Below, one piece after another: positions 32,826-41,048 of a DNA stretch of 64,000 nt. The number at the start of each line of letters is the position of its first letter. The stretch's first letter is position 1. Position numbers and translations under genes: made by a program. The stretch lies in assembly GCA_052161605.1 (NCBI GenBank), contig CP197409.1; one strand, 5' to 3'. A model generated the notes under the pieces. The model saw only the letters and a program-made list of their open reading frames with translations. It did no database searches and had not been told where the DNA came from. Source of the stretch: JBKCUI01 sp052161605 (GTDB lineage: Bacteria; Planctomycetota; Planctomycetia; Pirellulales; Pirellulaceae).

Positions 32826-33600
32826 GATTCGCACAATCAAACCGGAGTTCCCGCAGTCGGAATCCATGGGCCGAATCAGCCGCGATGCACGACTCTGTTT
32901 TGTGCTTATGTGGACGATCGCCGACGATTCGGGGAGGCTTCGCGGAAATTCGCGAATGCTCGCGAGCCTTCTCTTCCCGTACGACGACGACGCGCCGAGC
33001 CTTATCGACGGGTGGTTAAAGGAGCTAGAAGAAGAAAAATGTATAGTTCGCTACGTCGCAGATGACCGAGCGTCTTACGTCGAAATTGCGAATTGGCGAG
33101 AGCATCAAAAGATCGATAAACCCAGTGTTTCTAAGCTTCCTGGGCCTAATTCGTCTACTCCTCGCGAAGATTCGCGAAGCCTCGAGAATGTTCGCGAAGC
33201 CTCGATACCCTCGCGTGCGCGCGCCGACCAAGGACCAAGGACCAAGGACCAAGGAGAGGACCAGGGAGAGGGAGAGGGATCTGCGCCCGCTCACACACCA
33301 CTCGAGGGGAAGAGCAAAAGCTTTCAGACGGCTTGGAAGCGATGGCGATCTCACCAGCGAGAAAACTTCACCCCACTGACTCCGACCTCGGAGGAGGCTG
33401 CCCTGATGGAGCTGGGCCGATGCTTCCCGGACAACGAGCCTGAGCAAGTCAAAGCGATCGAGTTCTCGATTCTGCGAAGGGCCAAGAATCTCATCACGAG
33501 CGGCGATCACAACCGAGCCAGAGCCAGCCCCCAGGATCCGAAATCCGGCAAGGCGAAGGGCGAGGAGTTGGTAGCGAAAATGTTCGGGGGTGCGAGATGA
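32818..33600 (+). CDS. Phage replication initiator-like protein
   Basis: 260 residues from ATG 32818, with GAGG upstream and an 8-base overlap with the previous gene. MARIRTIKPEFPQSE and ARLCFVLMWTIADDSGRLRG are the standard N-terminus of phage replisome-organiser/DnaD-like proteins with a winged-helix fold. A low-complexity linker (ADQGPRTKDQGEDQGEGEG) is encoded by tandem GACCAAG repeats and preceded by repeated TCGCGAAG, as if an origin lies inside the gene. The C-terminus is basic. It overlaps the next gene by ATGA. Confidence 0.8.
   Translation: MARIRTIKPEFPQSESMGRISRDARLCFVLMWTIADDSGRLRGNSRMLASLLFPYDDDAPSLIDGWLKELEEEKCIVRYVADDRASYVEIANWREHQKIDKPSVSKLPGPNSSTPREDSRSLENVREASIPSRARADQGPRTKDQGEDQGEGEGSAPAHTPLEGKSKSFQTAWKRWRSHQRENFTPLTPTSEEAALMELGRCFPDNEPEQVKAIEFSILRRAKNLITSGDHNRARASPQDPKSGKAKGEELVAKMFGGAR
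33161..33253. other. Candidate replication origin: iteron-like repeats inside the initiator gene
   Basis: TTCGCGAAGCCTCGA occurs at 33171-33185 and 33191-33205, with a third TCGCGAAG at 33162-33169, 10 bases before the next. GACCAAG then follows four times without interruption (33226-33253). Lambdoid phages place iterons in the middle of the initiator gene in the same way. There is no A+T-rich unwinding element obvious in the immediate flank. Confidence 0.45.
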
Positions 33601-34076
33601 CCAGAGACGAAGCGATCGAATTTTTGGATGCCGTGTTCGTGGCTTTCCCAGGTGTTCACCAATGGCTTAAAACGGCGTCTCCCAACGTCGAGGCGACCAA
33701 GGCTGTTTGGGCCAAGACTCTGGAGCAGATCACGCTAGACGAAGGATTTGGAGTTTTGAGCCGGTGGACGTCGGGAGCTCTGCCCGTACCTACGGGCTAC
33801 GAGAAGGAACACTTCGTTTTGCACCTCCGCGCCGTGGTCATGCGTGACCGATCGGAAGCCAAGCGGTATGACGTTCGAAACGAGTTCCAGCGGACACATA
33901 AACGCGGGCAATCAACGTTCCAGTACGATCCGATCCTCGGGCCGTTTCTCGCAGATGTGATGCGAGTGCACGGGCAGTGGTGCAATGGTACAATTTCGGA
34001 ATCGGAACGCGATCGAGAGATTATGCGGCTGGAGCGGGAAGCGTTGGGAAAAGTGGGGCAGAAAAAGGCAGGCTGA
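33597..34076 (+). CDS. Hypothetical phage protein, possible helicase loader
   Basis: 159 residues, ATGA overlap with the initiator gene. It is helical and Arg-rich near the C-terminus (ERDREIMRLEREALGKVGQK). No family recognised. The position directly after an initiator is where many phages encode a helicase loader; this is inference only. Confidence 0.6.
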   Translation: MTRDEAIEFLDAVFVAFPGVHQWLKTASPNVEATKAVWAKTLEQITLDEGFGVLSRWTSGALPVPTGYEKEHFVLHLRAVVMRDRSEAKRYDVRNEFQRTHKRGQSTFQYDPILGPFLADVMRVHGQWCNGTISESERDREIMRLEREALGKVGQKKAG

Positions 34077-34081
34077 GAACG

Positions 34082-34324
34082 ATGATGCAACACAGAGAAA
34101 CGAACCACACGGTTCAAACACGCACAAACATCAATGGCGTTACGGAGAAGTGGCACAAGCCAAATCATCCAGCGTTTCACCCTGCTCAAGTACTTGCCAA
34201 ACAAGGGCGATTGATCGAGGCAATCGAAGCGGCAGAACGAATAGAGCTCGAAACCTTTGGTACCTCAGGCGAGCAGGAGTTTCGTGTTGTAACCGAGCAG
34301 TTCACTATCACCATGAAGCGGTAA
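34082..34324 (+). CDS. Small hypothetical phage protein
   Basis: 80 residues from ATG 34082 (a second ATG follows at once). Contains VLAKQGRLIEAIEAAERIEL, a helical segment. Last gene before a terminator and the leftward restriction-modification pair. Confidence 0.6.
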   Translation: MMQHRETNHTVQTRTNINGVTEKWHKPNHPAFHPAQVLAKQGRLIEAIEAAERIELETFGTSGEQEFRVVTEQFTITMKR

Positions 34325-34494
34325 CCGCACAGCTGACCTTTCGAAACGGAGCTGCTAGAGCGTGGCTTCGTATGCAGCGAACGGAAGCGGTTCGATAAAG
34401 AATTCTCATCAAACCTGATGTAGGAAGCCGCCGAGGTTCAAGTACAGGAACGACTGAAATCACGCGGTTGCGGCCAATTGACCTACCATCAGGA

Positions 34495-34530
34495 AGCACG
34501 CGACCCACAACTCGCGTGCTTTTCTTTGTT
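34495..34530 (+). terminator. Rho-independent terminator closing the early operon
   Basis: AAGCACGCGA (34495-34504) pairs perfectly with TCGCGTGCTT (34513-34522), loop of 8, followed by TTCTTTGTT. It separates the rightward early operon from the convergent restriction-modification genes. Confidence 0.8.
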
Positions 34531-34549
34531 CGTTGCCGTATTCGAGCCT

Positions 34550-35446
34550 TTAGGCGTCAAAGTTGAATTCAAATTGTCGATGCGAGCTTGAATCTTGTCG
34601 AGACCAAGCCAGATTGCGTCCAATCAAAAGTTCCGTCATTTTTGCATGATGGGTATTCTTCATCGCAACCAATTCCATGTCAAATTTTGAACGCATCGCA
34701 AGTTCACGAACACCTTCAGCATCGTCATACGTCATCAAAAATTCACCTTTTAATGTCGCTGCCAGTTCAAACAAGGCGGGATGATCCAAATCGCAATGAC
34801 GATACAGTCGCGAACCTGCCTTTTTACCTGATGCGGTGTAGGGTGGGTCGATGAAGAAAACTGTGTTTGGAGTGTTCTTGTGTGCGGTAACTACGTCGAT
34901 TGCATCCCCTTCAATCACGGTGAATCGGTGACGAATCTCCCCGATGGCCGTAATTCGATCGGCTAGCGTTTTTGCGTACCAGCGAGATTTCAGCCCTTTC
35001 CCGTTTTCGCCGGATTTCATTAAGCTCGCGCCAGGAGCAAGAATACCACCATGGAACATTCGGTTTTTGATTATCGTACGAAAAGCAATTTCCTCGATGC
35101 ATTGCGAGTCATCCGCAAGGGTCTGGCGAACATTCTGCTCTGTCACCTCGAATGACAATATTCGATTACGGAGAATTGGATAAAGGTCTGAACAGACGCA
35201 CTTCCAAACTGCAACAACATCAGGGTCTTTTTCAACAAGAATCACGTGATCTGCGAAATCCTCAAATGCAGCAGTAAGCCCAATTATGCCGCCACCAGCA
35301 AATGGTTCGATGAGCAGCTCCGGTTTTCGATCAAGACTCTTCCACCATTTTCTTGCCAACGGGACAAGCCAAGTCTTCCCACCCGGGTAACGAAAGGGGC
35401 TTCTCTTCGGAACAGACGCAACGTTTACAATCTTCCTTGTTGTCAT
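34550..35446 (-). CDS. D12-class (Dam-like) adenine-specific DNA methyltransferase
   Basis: 298 residues from ATG 35446; ATG 35458 (302 residues) overlaps the restriction gene by 8 bases and is equally possible. KRSPFRYPGGKTWLVP, IEPFAGGGIIGLTAAFED (SAM-binding FxGxG) and FFIDPPYTASG (catalytic DPPY) place it in the D12 class that makes N6-methyladenine. It follows the NotI-like restriction gene on the same strand, so the pair looks like a type II system. See the finding on an A-containing site. Confidence 0.9.
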   Translation of the reverse strand: MTTRKIVNVASVPKRSPFRYPGGKTWLVPLARKWWKSLDRKPELLIEPFAGGGIIGLTAAFEDFADHVILVEKDPDVVAVWKCVCSDLYPILRNRILSFEVTEQNVRQTLADDSQCIEEIAFRTIIKNRMFHGGILAPGASLMKSGENGKGLKSRWYAKTLADRITAIGEIRHRFTVIEGDAIDVVTAHKNTPNTVFFIDPPYTASGKKAGSRLYRHCDLDHPALFELAATLKGEFLMTYDDAEGVRELAMRSKFDMELVAMKNTHHAKMTELLIGRNLAWSRQDSSSHRQFEFNFDA

Positions 35447-35450
35447 TGAC

Positions 35451-36377
35451 CTATCCATCCACGATTTGATCGAGAGTTGGCGCGTCTGGTGGGTTATTGT
35501 CCTCTAGTTTTTCGTCGAGTTTGTCTTGTAGTACAGCGATAAACTCGTTTATGTTTCCCGGTTCAGATTTCGTAAGCGTGATAAGCGCAGATTCGAATCC
35601 TGTGTAGACGGTCCGAGTTCGTTGCAAGCGGTATGAATTTGATGCTTTGTCGTGTACGAGATCATAGATCAACCATGCCATTTCGGCTTTGGTTGCAGGG
35701 ACTTCTTTCAGGATGGGAAGTGTTGCGAAGAAATGCGAATCAAGGGCGACAGCCGACTTCTTTCCCCAAGCATGAATAATGCCTCCCTTGTAAAGCAACT
35801 GTGGCGCAAGTCGTTTTCGAGAAGACGAAAGGAAGTCTGGATGCGGGTAATTTACTTCGGTTCGCCAATTCATATTGGCGTTTAATTCAGGTGATTCCAT
35901 GAAGCGTTCAAATGGTCGACGCACATTGCCGGAAATGTAGACCGCCTGGACCTCCAAGGCACCGAAATCCGTTATCTTCCCTCGGTCGTCATATGCGACA
36001 AGAACAACATCTATGTTTCCGGCGGAACCGTCGTTTTTATCTCGCAATCTGACTTCCGTCAGGGAAGTCCAAGTCGCATTTGGCTTGAAAAAGAAGCTTG
36101 CAGCATCAGTTGCAATCGCCCACTCCTGACGAAACCGGATGGGGCAAGTAATTACCGTCTTCCCGTCATGGAATACGGAGCAGGTCCCAAGTGGGTCGTT
36201 TGCCTTGTCTTTTGTGCAGTTGGGTACTTTGTTGTTGAATGGGCAAAGTCTGTTCAATCGGTGTCGCGTAGCGATTTCCGAATGGTTGTTGCACGGAAAC
36301 CCGAATACCTCTGCTAGAGGGTGGAGGGGCAAAACCGGAGGTTGCGTTGTCTTTGGTTTGGGTGCGTTCTTAGCCAT
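35451..36377 (-). CDS. NotI-family type II restriction endonuclease
   Basis: 308 residues from ATG 36377; a GTG at 36413 would add 12. PLAEVFGFPCNNHSEIATRH, RLCPFNNKVPNCTKDKAND and LGTCSVF supply four Cys that bind iron in NotI. The catalytic centre is visible as NIDVVLV (Asp) and LEVQAVY (the NotI-type ExQ in place of ExK). Length is closer to EagI than to NotI. It cuts unmethylated DNA, so it protects the lysogen against other phages or stabilises the prophage. Upstream lies repeat copy B. Confidence 0.88.
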   Translation of the reverse strand: MAKNAPKPKTTQPPVLPLHPLAEVFGFPCNNHSEIATRHRLNRLCPFNNKVPNCTKDKANDPLGTCSVFHDGKTVITCPIRFRQEWAIATDAASFFFKPNATWTSLTEVRLRDKNDGSAGNIDVVLVAYDDRGKITDFGALEVQAVYISGNVRRPFERFMESPELNANMNWRTEVNYPHPDFLSSSRKRLAPQLLYKGGIIHAWGKKSAVALDSHFFATLPILKEVPATKAEMAWLIYDLVHDKASNSYRLQRTRTVYTGFESALITLTKSEPGNINEFIAVLQDKLDEKLEDNNPPDAPTLDQIVDG

Positions 36378-36465
36378 AAGCATGAGTGTACCAAATAGCT
36401 CTGCGAAGGTCACTCGCTATTAAAAAGGGCCGAAAACGGGGATTGACACACCGCTTTTGCAACGA

Positions 36466-36579
36466 ACTTGTAATTATCCCGGCTTTTGTACTAGAAAATT
36501 CGTTACTGTGGGGTGTTGTCCCCGTAATGTCAACAATTTTGACCCATTTGGCGTCAAACCGGGATAATGATTATCGAGG
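36466..36579. repeat. 114-nt palindrome-rich repeat, copy B
   Basis: Aligns without gaps to 2999-3112, about three quarters identical by hand count, with the first 20 bases perfect. It lies 5' of the leftward restriction gene, in the same orientation as copy A to its gene. Its presence in host DNA and prophage shows it is independent of the phage. Confidence 0.85.
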
Positions 36580-36668
36580 CACTTATCCCGGTTTGAGCGA
36601 AATTAGCCGTATGGCATAATCTGAGACGGGGATTGATCGCCCAAAAGCATGGCTGTACCGAGGTAATC

Positions 36669-36875
36669 ATGGAGCGAACAAGAGATTTACTGGTCGACAC
36701 GAAGCAAACGGCGATCTTGCTTGGGGTATCCGTACGGACCATCCTGCGATGGAAGCAACTGGGCTGGATGCCCGAACCGGTGATCCAGCTCAAGCGAAAG
36801 TGCCTCTGGTCCCGTTCGGAAATTTTCCAAAAATTCCAAAATCGGACAGAGTCGGACAAGTCCCTAGCTACCTGA
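36669..36875 (+). CDS. Helix-turn-helix protein (excisionase-like)
   Basis: 68 residues from ATG 36669, GAGG upstream. LLVDTKQTAILLGVSVRTIL and RWKQLGWMPEPV form a HTH_17-type motif. It is the first gene of the rightward region leading to the late genes, so it may be a late regulator. Confidence 0.7.
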   Translation: MERTRDLLVDTKQTAILLGVSVRTILRWKQLGWMPEPVIQLKRKCLWSRSEIFQKFQNRTESDKSLAT

Positions 36876-36950
36876 TCTTCCTGCGCGAGGCTGCTGGTAT
36901 GGTTTTAAGATCCGTTCTTAGGAACCAGACCCTCTTTTCCACTCGCGTGT

Positions 36951-37187
36951 ATGTCCACAAATCAGCTACTAGCCCACAGAATCGCGGCCGATGCGTTTGA
37001 GCAATCGAGTTCTCTCGAGGAGTTTCAAGCGATCGTTCGAGAAGACTCGAGAGTCTTCGAAGCGAGCTGTGAACCATCGAGCTTGATCGCATTCTGCGAA
37101 CGACTCCGCACGGATTGGTTGGAGAAGGGGATCGTAAAACCCACGGCATTGACGTGCCTTACCCAACTCGAAGGAGATGAATTGTGA
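36951..37187 (+). CDS. Small hypothetical phage protein
   Basis: 78 residues, helical and acidic (EQSSSLEEFQAIVREDSRVF). Its stop overlaps the next start (GTGA). No family recognised. Confidence 0.6.
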   Translation: MSTNQLLAHRIAADAFEQSSSLEEFQAIVREDSRVFEASCEPSSLIAFCERLRTDWLEKGIVKPTALTCLTQLEGDEL

Positions 37188-37654
37188 TCCGACTCAGGAT
37201 GCTTTCCCTTGGTCTAGCTGCTTTTTTTTTGCTGTGCCCTGCGATAACGCAAGCTCAGTTCGGGCTCAAGACTACGCCGGATGTCAAGACGGCTCTTGCC
37301 GTCTCCCAGCCACCCAAGGCCTCGGTGCAAAAGTCTTCGGACGTGCCGATCGAGACGGCTCGATCCGAGATCTCGGTCGAGTTGGTCAAAGCTGCGACAG
37401 CTGCCCAACGCAAGGGGGACATAACGCGGCTTCAGTTATTGCGAATCAAAGTCGCAATGTTGTCGCCTGCCTTTCGGCAAAAAGTCGAAGATCTTGCCGT
37501 CTTGCAAATGGCTGCCTCAGGCGAGGATGGGCCGTTCGAGGTCGATGAGAACGGCGAGATTGTGCGGGAAACGATCAACTGGGAAGGCTTAGCAACCTTC
37601 CTGGAAAAGCTCGTTCCTCTCGTGTTGCTGCTCATCAAGGCCTTTGGCGGTTAA
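37184..37654 (+). CDS. Secreted or membrane-anchored phage protein
   Basis: 156 residues, GTG start. A signal peptide (MLSLGLAAFFLLCPAITQAQ) leads a helical body, and the C-terminus is a hydrophobic segment (LATFLEKLVPLVLLLIKAFGG). The gene directly precedes the serine protease gene and the putative holin gene and may belong to an envelope-acting cassette. Confidence 0.7.
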   Translation: MIRLRMLSLGLAAFFLLCPAITQAQFGLKTTPDVKTALAVSQPPKASVQKSSDVPIETARSEISVELVKAATAAQRKGDITRLQLLRIKVAMLSPAFRQKVEDLAVLQMAASGEDGPFEVDENGEIVRETINWEGLATFLEKLVPLVLLLIKAFGG

Positions 37655-37697
37655 CGCATTTTTCTTTACTTGACGTCCAACGGGAATCAGATCCACC

Positions 37698-38624
37698 ATG
37701 GAAACCGCAGCCCCAATACTTGCCGATTACGAGGAAGCAAACTATAGCCGCAGTCCGCTTGGACCGAGCTCCAGAAGCTGTTGCAAGGTCTCGGTGGGCA
37801 ACGTCTGTGGTTCGGGTTCTATCGTTGGATCCAGGAACGGAAAGAGCCTGGTTCTCACGAACGCGCACGTGGCGGGAACAACAATAGGCAAGCGGGTCAA
37901 TTGCCAGTTTCCCTTCCTGGAGAACCGCGTTTTCGGTTCTCGGATCATCATGGCTGCCTACTCGGACAAGATCATGATGGACTGGGCGGTGTTGGAGCTC
38001 GATTCCCTGGTCGATCTGCCAGCGGTCAAACTGTCGAACAAGATCGTTGCTGGAGAGCATTACACCGGCGGGTATCCTCGATGCCAAGGTCCGTTCTTTC
38101 AACGACTGATCACGAGGCAATTCAGCCACGGTGGGACGGTTTGGAGATGGCAACCGAACAGCATCGGAGGTCAATCGGGATCCGCTGTGCATTCGTTCGT
38201 TGATCATCTTCAGAAAGGGTTGCTGACTTGGTCATGGGGCGGCGACGGAGCTGGTCAAACCACTCGATCCATTTGGCTACAGTACTGTAAGCAAGCTGCG
38301 ATCGGCTATGAAAGGCCTGAGGGACTGATCGAACTCTGTGAACGTGCTGAAGATGTCGAGAACGGATTCTTTTCTGAGACGAACATCACCACGTTACCGA
38401 TCTGGGCTGAGCTCGATGAGGGAGATGGCGACGGCGATGGTGGAAACGTAGATCCGGATGATCCAAAGAATCCCGAGATCGTTAAGGCGTTTCTGGAATC
38501 AGCGGAGCGGTTGAAGAAGGAAGCCGAGTTCCTGATTGAGCGTGCGAAGCGATTCGGGGCGAAACCCGACAAGGATGGAGGAGGTTTTATCGGCGGCGGT
38601 GGAAGTGGGACGTTTGGATTGTAG
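37698..38624 (+). CDS. Trypsin-like serine protease
   Basis: 308 residues. VLTNAHVAGTT (His, about residue 57), IMMDWAVLELD (Asp, about residue 96) and IGGQSGSAVHSF (Ser, about residue 159) form a chymotrypsin-fold catalytic triad. No signal peptide is evident. The last 100 residues have a DEGDGDGDGGN linker, a helix and a Gly-rich tail ending FIGGGGSGTFGL. Rare in phages; it could process virion proteins, act on the envelope in lysis, or degrade host factors. Confidence 0.85.
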   Translation: METAAPILADYEEANYSRSPLGPSSRSCCKVSVGNVCGSGSIVGSRNGKSLVLTNAHVAGTTIGKRVNCQFPFLENRVFGSRIIMAAYSDKIMMDWAVLELDSLVDLPAVKLSNKIVAGEHYTGGYPRCQGPFFQRLITRQFSHGGTVWRWQPNSIGGQSGSAVHSFVDHLQKGLLTWSWGGDGAGQTTRSIWLQYCKQAAIGYERPEGLIELCERAEDVENGFFSETNITTLPIWAELDEGDGDGDGGNVDPDDPKNPEIVKAFLESAERLKKEAEFLIERAKRFGAKPDKDGGGFIGGGGSGTFGL

Positions 38625-38675
38625 GGCACATTTCAACCTTTTAGATGAGTTAATGGAACAGAAACTGAGGGAAGC

Positions 38676-38999
38676 GTGCATGAAGTCCTTTTTTACTTAC
38701 TTATTTGGATCGTGTCCTGTGCAGCGTCCGTGTGTCGCGGATTACGTGACGATCTCAATAACAACATTTGGGTCTATCTGTCTGGCGGGGCAACTAGTGG
38801 CTTCTGCAGTTTTGGGATCATTGCTGTTTGGAGTACTTATTCCAACGTCGGCCCTGGTAATCATGCTTTTTGGATTGGCGCTTCGGCGCTTCTTGGGATC
38901 CTAGGAAAAGAGCAGGACGCAATCCTTCGTTGGTTGCTGGGAAAGGTTTTTCCAATCGACACCGAATCGAAAGCGAAGAGTGATGGCGATCAATCCTGA
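38676..38999 (+). CDS. Putative holin
   Basis: 107 residues, GTG start with GAGG upstream. Hydrophobic segments near residues 3-18, 31-52 and 62-78, then LLGILGKEQDAILRWLLGKV and a charged tail resemble small phage holins. No endolysin is recognisable nearby. A second open frame (38536-38904) on the same strand also has hydrophobic stretches; I consider it a shadow. Confidence 0.6.
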   Translation: MHEVLFYLLIWIVSCAASVCRGLRDDLNNNIWVYLSGGATSGFCSFGIIAVWSTYSNVGPGNHAFWIGASALLGILGKEQDAILRWLLGKVFPIDTESKAKSDGDQS

Positions 39000-39348
39000 T
39001 GATGACAAAGAGGCCTGGCTCAAAGCGATCTCCGAAGCGGGCGGGATGGTTACCGTTGTTGCTCAGAAGCTCGGATTGGATCGGAAAACCGTAGCCAAGT
39101 ATCGTGACTCGATCGACTGGATCAAGGAGGCGTTCGATGAAGCGGACTTCAAAACTACCGATCTCGCGCAGATGTGCTTGCAGAGAAAGGTAAGCGAGAA
39201 CTGGAAAGCGGCTGCTTGGTGGCTGGAACGCAAAGGCAAAGATCGCGGATTCGGTCGCGAGGTGAAGTTCGAAGGCAAGATCGAGACGACTGGCCAGGTC
39301 GTTTTGTATTTTCCCGATGATGGCCGGGAAGCGAGGCCTGAAGAATGA
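38983..39348 (+). CDS. Terminase small subunit
   Basis: 121 residues from ATG 38983, with GAAGAG upstream and a 17-base overlap with the holin-like gene. GGMVTVVAQKLGLDRKTVAK is the helix-turn-helix that recognises the packaging site. A second helical region (MCLQRKVSENWKAAAWWLER) ends in KGKDRGFG, typical of terminase small subunits. Confidence 0.75.
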   Translation: MAINPDDDKEAWLKAISEAGGMVTVVAQKLGLDRKTVAKYRDSIDWIKEAFDEADFKTTDLAQMCLQRKVSENWKAAAWWLERKGKDRGFGREVKFEGKIETTGQVVLYFPDDGREARPEE

Positions 39349-39521
39349 TTCCAGGGATACGGACAGATGGAGTCGAAATAGGATTTGGAGCAATATACGA
39401 AATTCTTCTTCAATGGTCGGGCTCCATCAGTCTTCTGTATCGCAACTCATTAACAACCCGTTCTTTTATTACCTCAATCGGCTAACTGGAATTTCATCAA
39501 AACCGCGAAAGAATTGACATA

Positions 39522-41048
39522 ATGAGCTTCCTTACAACTCCATACATCGGCGGTGACTTCTCGAAAGTGCTCGGGATGTTGGCCAGCTCAATGTTTACGC
39601 ACAGACGAATTGCGTGTTTCGGCGATTCGCGAGAGGACTTTCAAGTCTCATCGGGCGGGAAGCACAGCCAACATCAAATCAACAGGCTTTTGTTCGATGT
39701 ATTTGGGCCGCCAAGTGAGCTGCCCTTTATACACCATGCCTACTCTGTTGGCTCATCTTCAACCGTGCAAGCATACTGCCAAAACTCTTTGCACCCCTAT
39801 ACGGGTGGCGCAGTAGTAGTTAGTAATTTGCTCCCCCCACGTTATCCTTACGCCCGTACTCACACTAGTCAGCATTCGCCTTTAGTACAATTGCTGCCTT
39901 GGGGCATAAGTAGAGCAGATACTCCTGCTCACGTGAATGAGAATGGTGTACTGCAATTCGACCCAAATAGAAACGATTTAGTCTGCGATGTTCTGTTGAA
40001 GAAGAATACTTCAGGACCCTCAGAAATCGGGTGGATTTACAATCCGACTACAACTACTACGCAAGCTATTTTTGCTGCCACTGCGTCTAGCGGTGCCTCT
40101 TCAGGCTTGAATCTGAACTCAGATAATACCAGCGTTTTGAAATGGACATCCCCGGCACTAGCGTATAACGCTAGTGCTCCATACGCTCAATTCAAAGTCT
40201 TAGGTCGCAACTCAAGCAATACGGAAACCGTAGCTGATGGACACGTGTGGGGGATGCGATATCGACATTCGACTTTGAGCCGTGGCGTGAGCTATACCTC
40301 GTTTGCGGTAGGTGGTTCGAGGTGGAACGATTGGCTCTCAGCAATTGCTGGCACAACAAGCAGTCCTGTGACTGATTTTGGAAGTGCCTCTGCCGCATTT
40401 GCATTAATGGGGCCTTGGCACATCACTAGGTTGGCCGGAGGAGTGAATGACTATTCAGGTAACACTTTGGACCAAATCGAACAGAACACTCGCAACTTCA
40501 TCGCTGCATGGAGGACAATGTTGGGTGATCCGAATCATCTAATTGTGTTAGAAGCCCCCTACATGCGGGAGAATTGGCCGTCTGTTAACTACACGAGCAT
40601 AATTTCGGGAATTGCAGCCCGTTACTTCAACATTGCAGAGGATACAGATAATGTCGCCTTTTTCAACGTCGCCCGAGCGATGTTCGACGAAGGGTACACT
40701 GCCGCAATTAACCCCTGGTCACCCGACGCTATTCACTTGACACAGTTCGGGGATTATTTGAAAGCAAAAATCGTTGTTGACTTTCTTACTGGACAAAGCA
40801 AGTACTACGATAAGTACCCTGATGCTACGTCGATTGCTAAAGCAACACTGGCGGCATTTACTAATGACCCGACTCAAATTGAGGCTCGCATTAATTCATC
40901 TATATCAGCAACACAGTCGACGATTTCCGCCAGCCAGACGACACAAACCGCAATTAAGGAAGGTACCCGCGCAGGTATAGCAGGCAGATGGGTCAATGCG
41001 GGAACCGGTGCTAATTACGACGATATCAGCATTGGAGATATACCTTAA
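39522..41048 (+). CDS. SGNH/GDSL-type hydrolase
   Basis: 508 residues. RIACFGDSREDF (block I, about residue 35), RLAGGVNDYSGNT (block III, about 307) and WSPDAIHLTQFGDYL (block V Asp/His, about 402-405) mark an SGNH hydrolase, which deacylates esters or polysaccharides. A repetitive helical tail follows (STISASQTTQTAIKEG). It lies between the two terminase genes and overlaps the next gene (TAATG), which is unusual for a tail depolymerase-type protein. Confidence 0.75.
   Translation: MSFLTTPYIGGDFSKVLGMLASSMFTHRRIACFGDSREDFQVSSGGKHSQHQINRLLFDVFGPPSELPFIHHAYSVGSSSTVQAYCQNSLHPYTGGAVVVSNLLPPRYPYARTHTSQHSPLVQLLPWGISRADTPAHVNENGVLQFDPNRNDLVCDVLLKKNTSGPSEIGWIYNPTTTTTQAIFAATASSGASSGLNLNSDNTSVLKWTSPALAYNASAPYAQFKVLGRNSSNTETVADGHVWGMRYRHSTLSRGVSYTSFAVGGSRWNDWLSAIAGTTSSPVTDFGSASAAFALMGPWHITRLAGGVNDYSGNTLDQIEQNTRNFIAAWRTMLGDPNHLIVLEAPYMRENWPSVNYTSIISGIAARYFNIAEDTDNVAFFNVARAMFDEGYTAAINPWSPDAIHLTQFGDYLKAKIVVDFLTGQSKYYDKYPDATSIAKATLAAFTNDPTQIEARINSSISATQSTISASQTTQTAIKEGTRAGIAGRWVNAGTGANYDDISIGDIP

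Noticed and set aside
38536..38904. 122-residue frame with hydrophobic stretches
   Set aside because: Starts inside the protease gene and overlaps the holin-like frame, which has a better ribosome binding site and tail; its hydrophobicity is a frame-shift echo.
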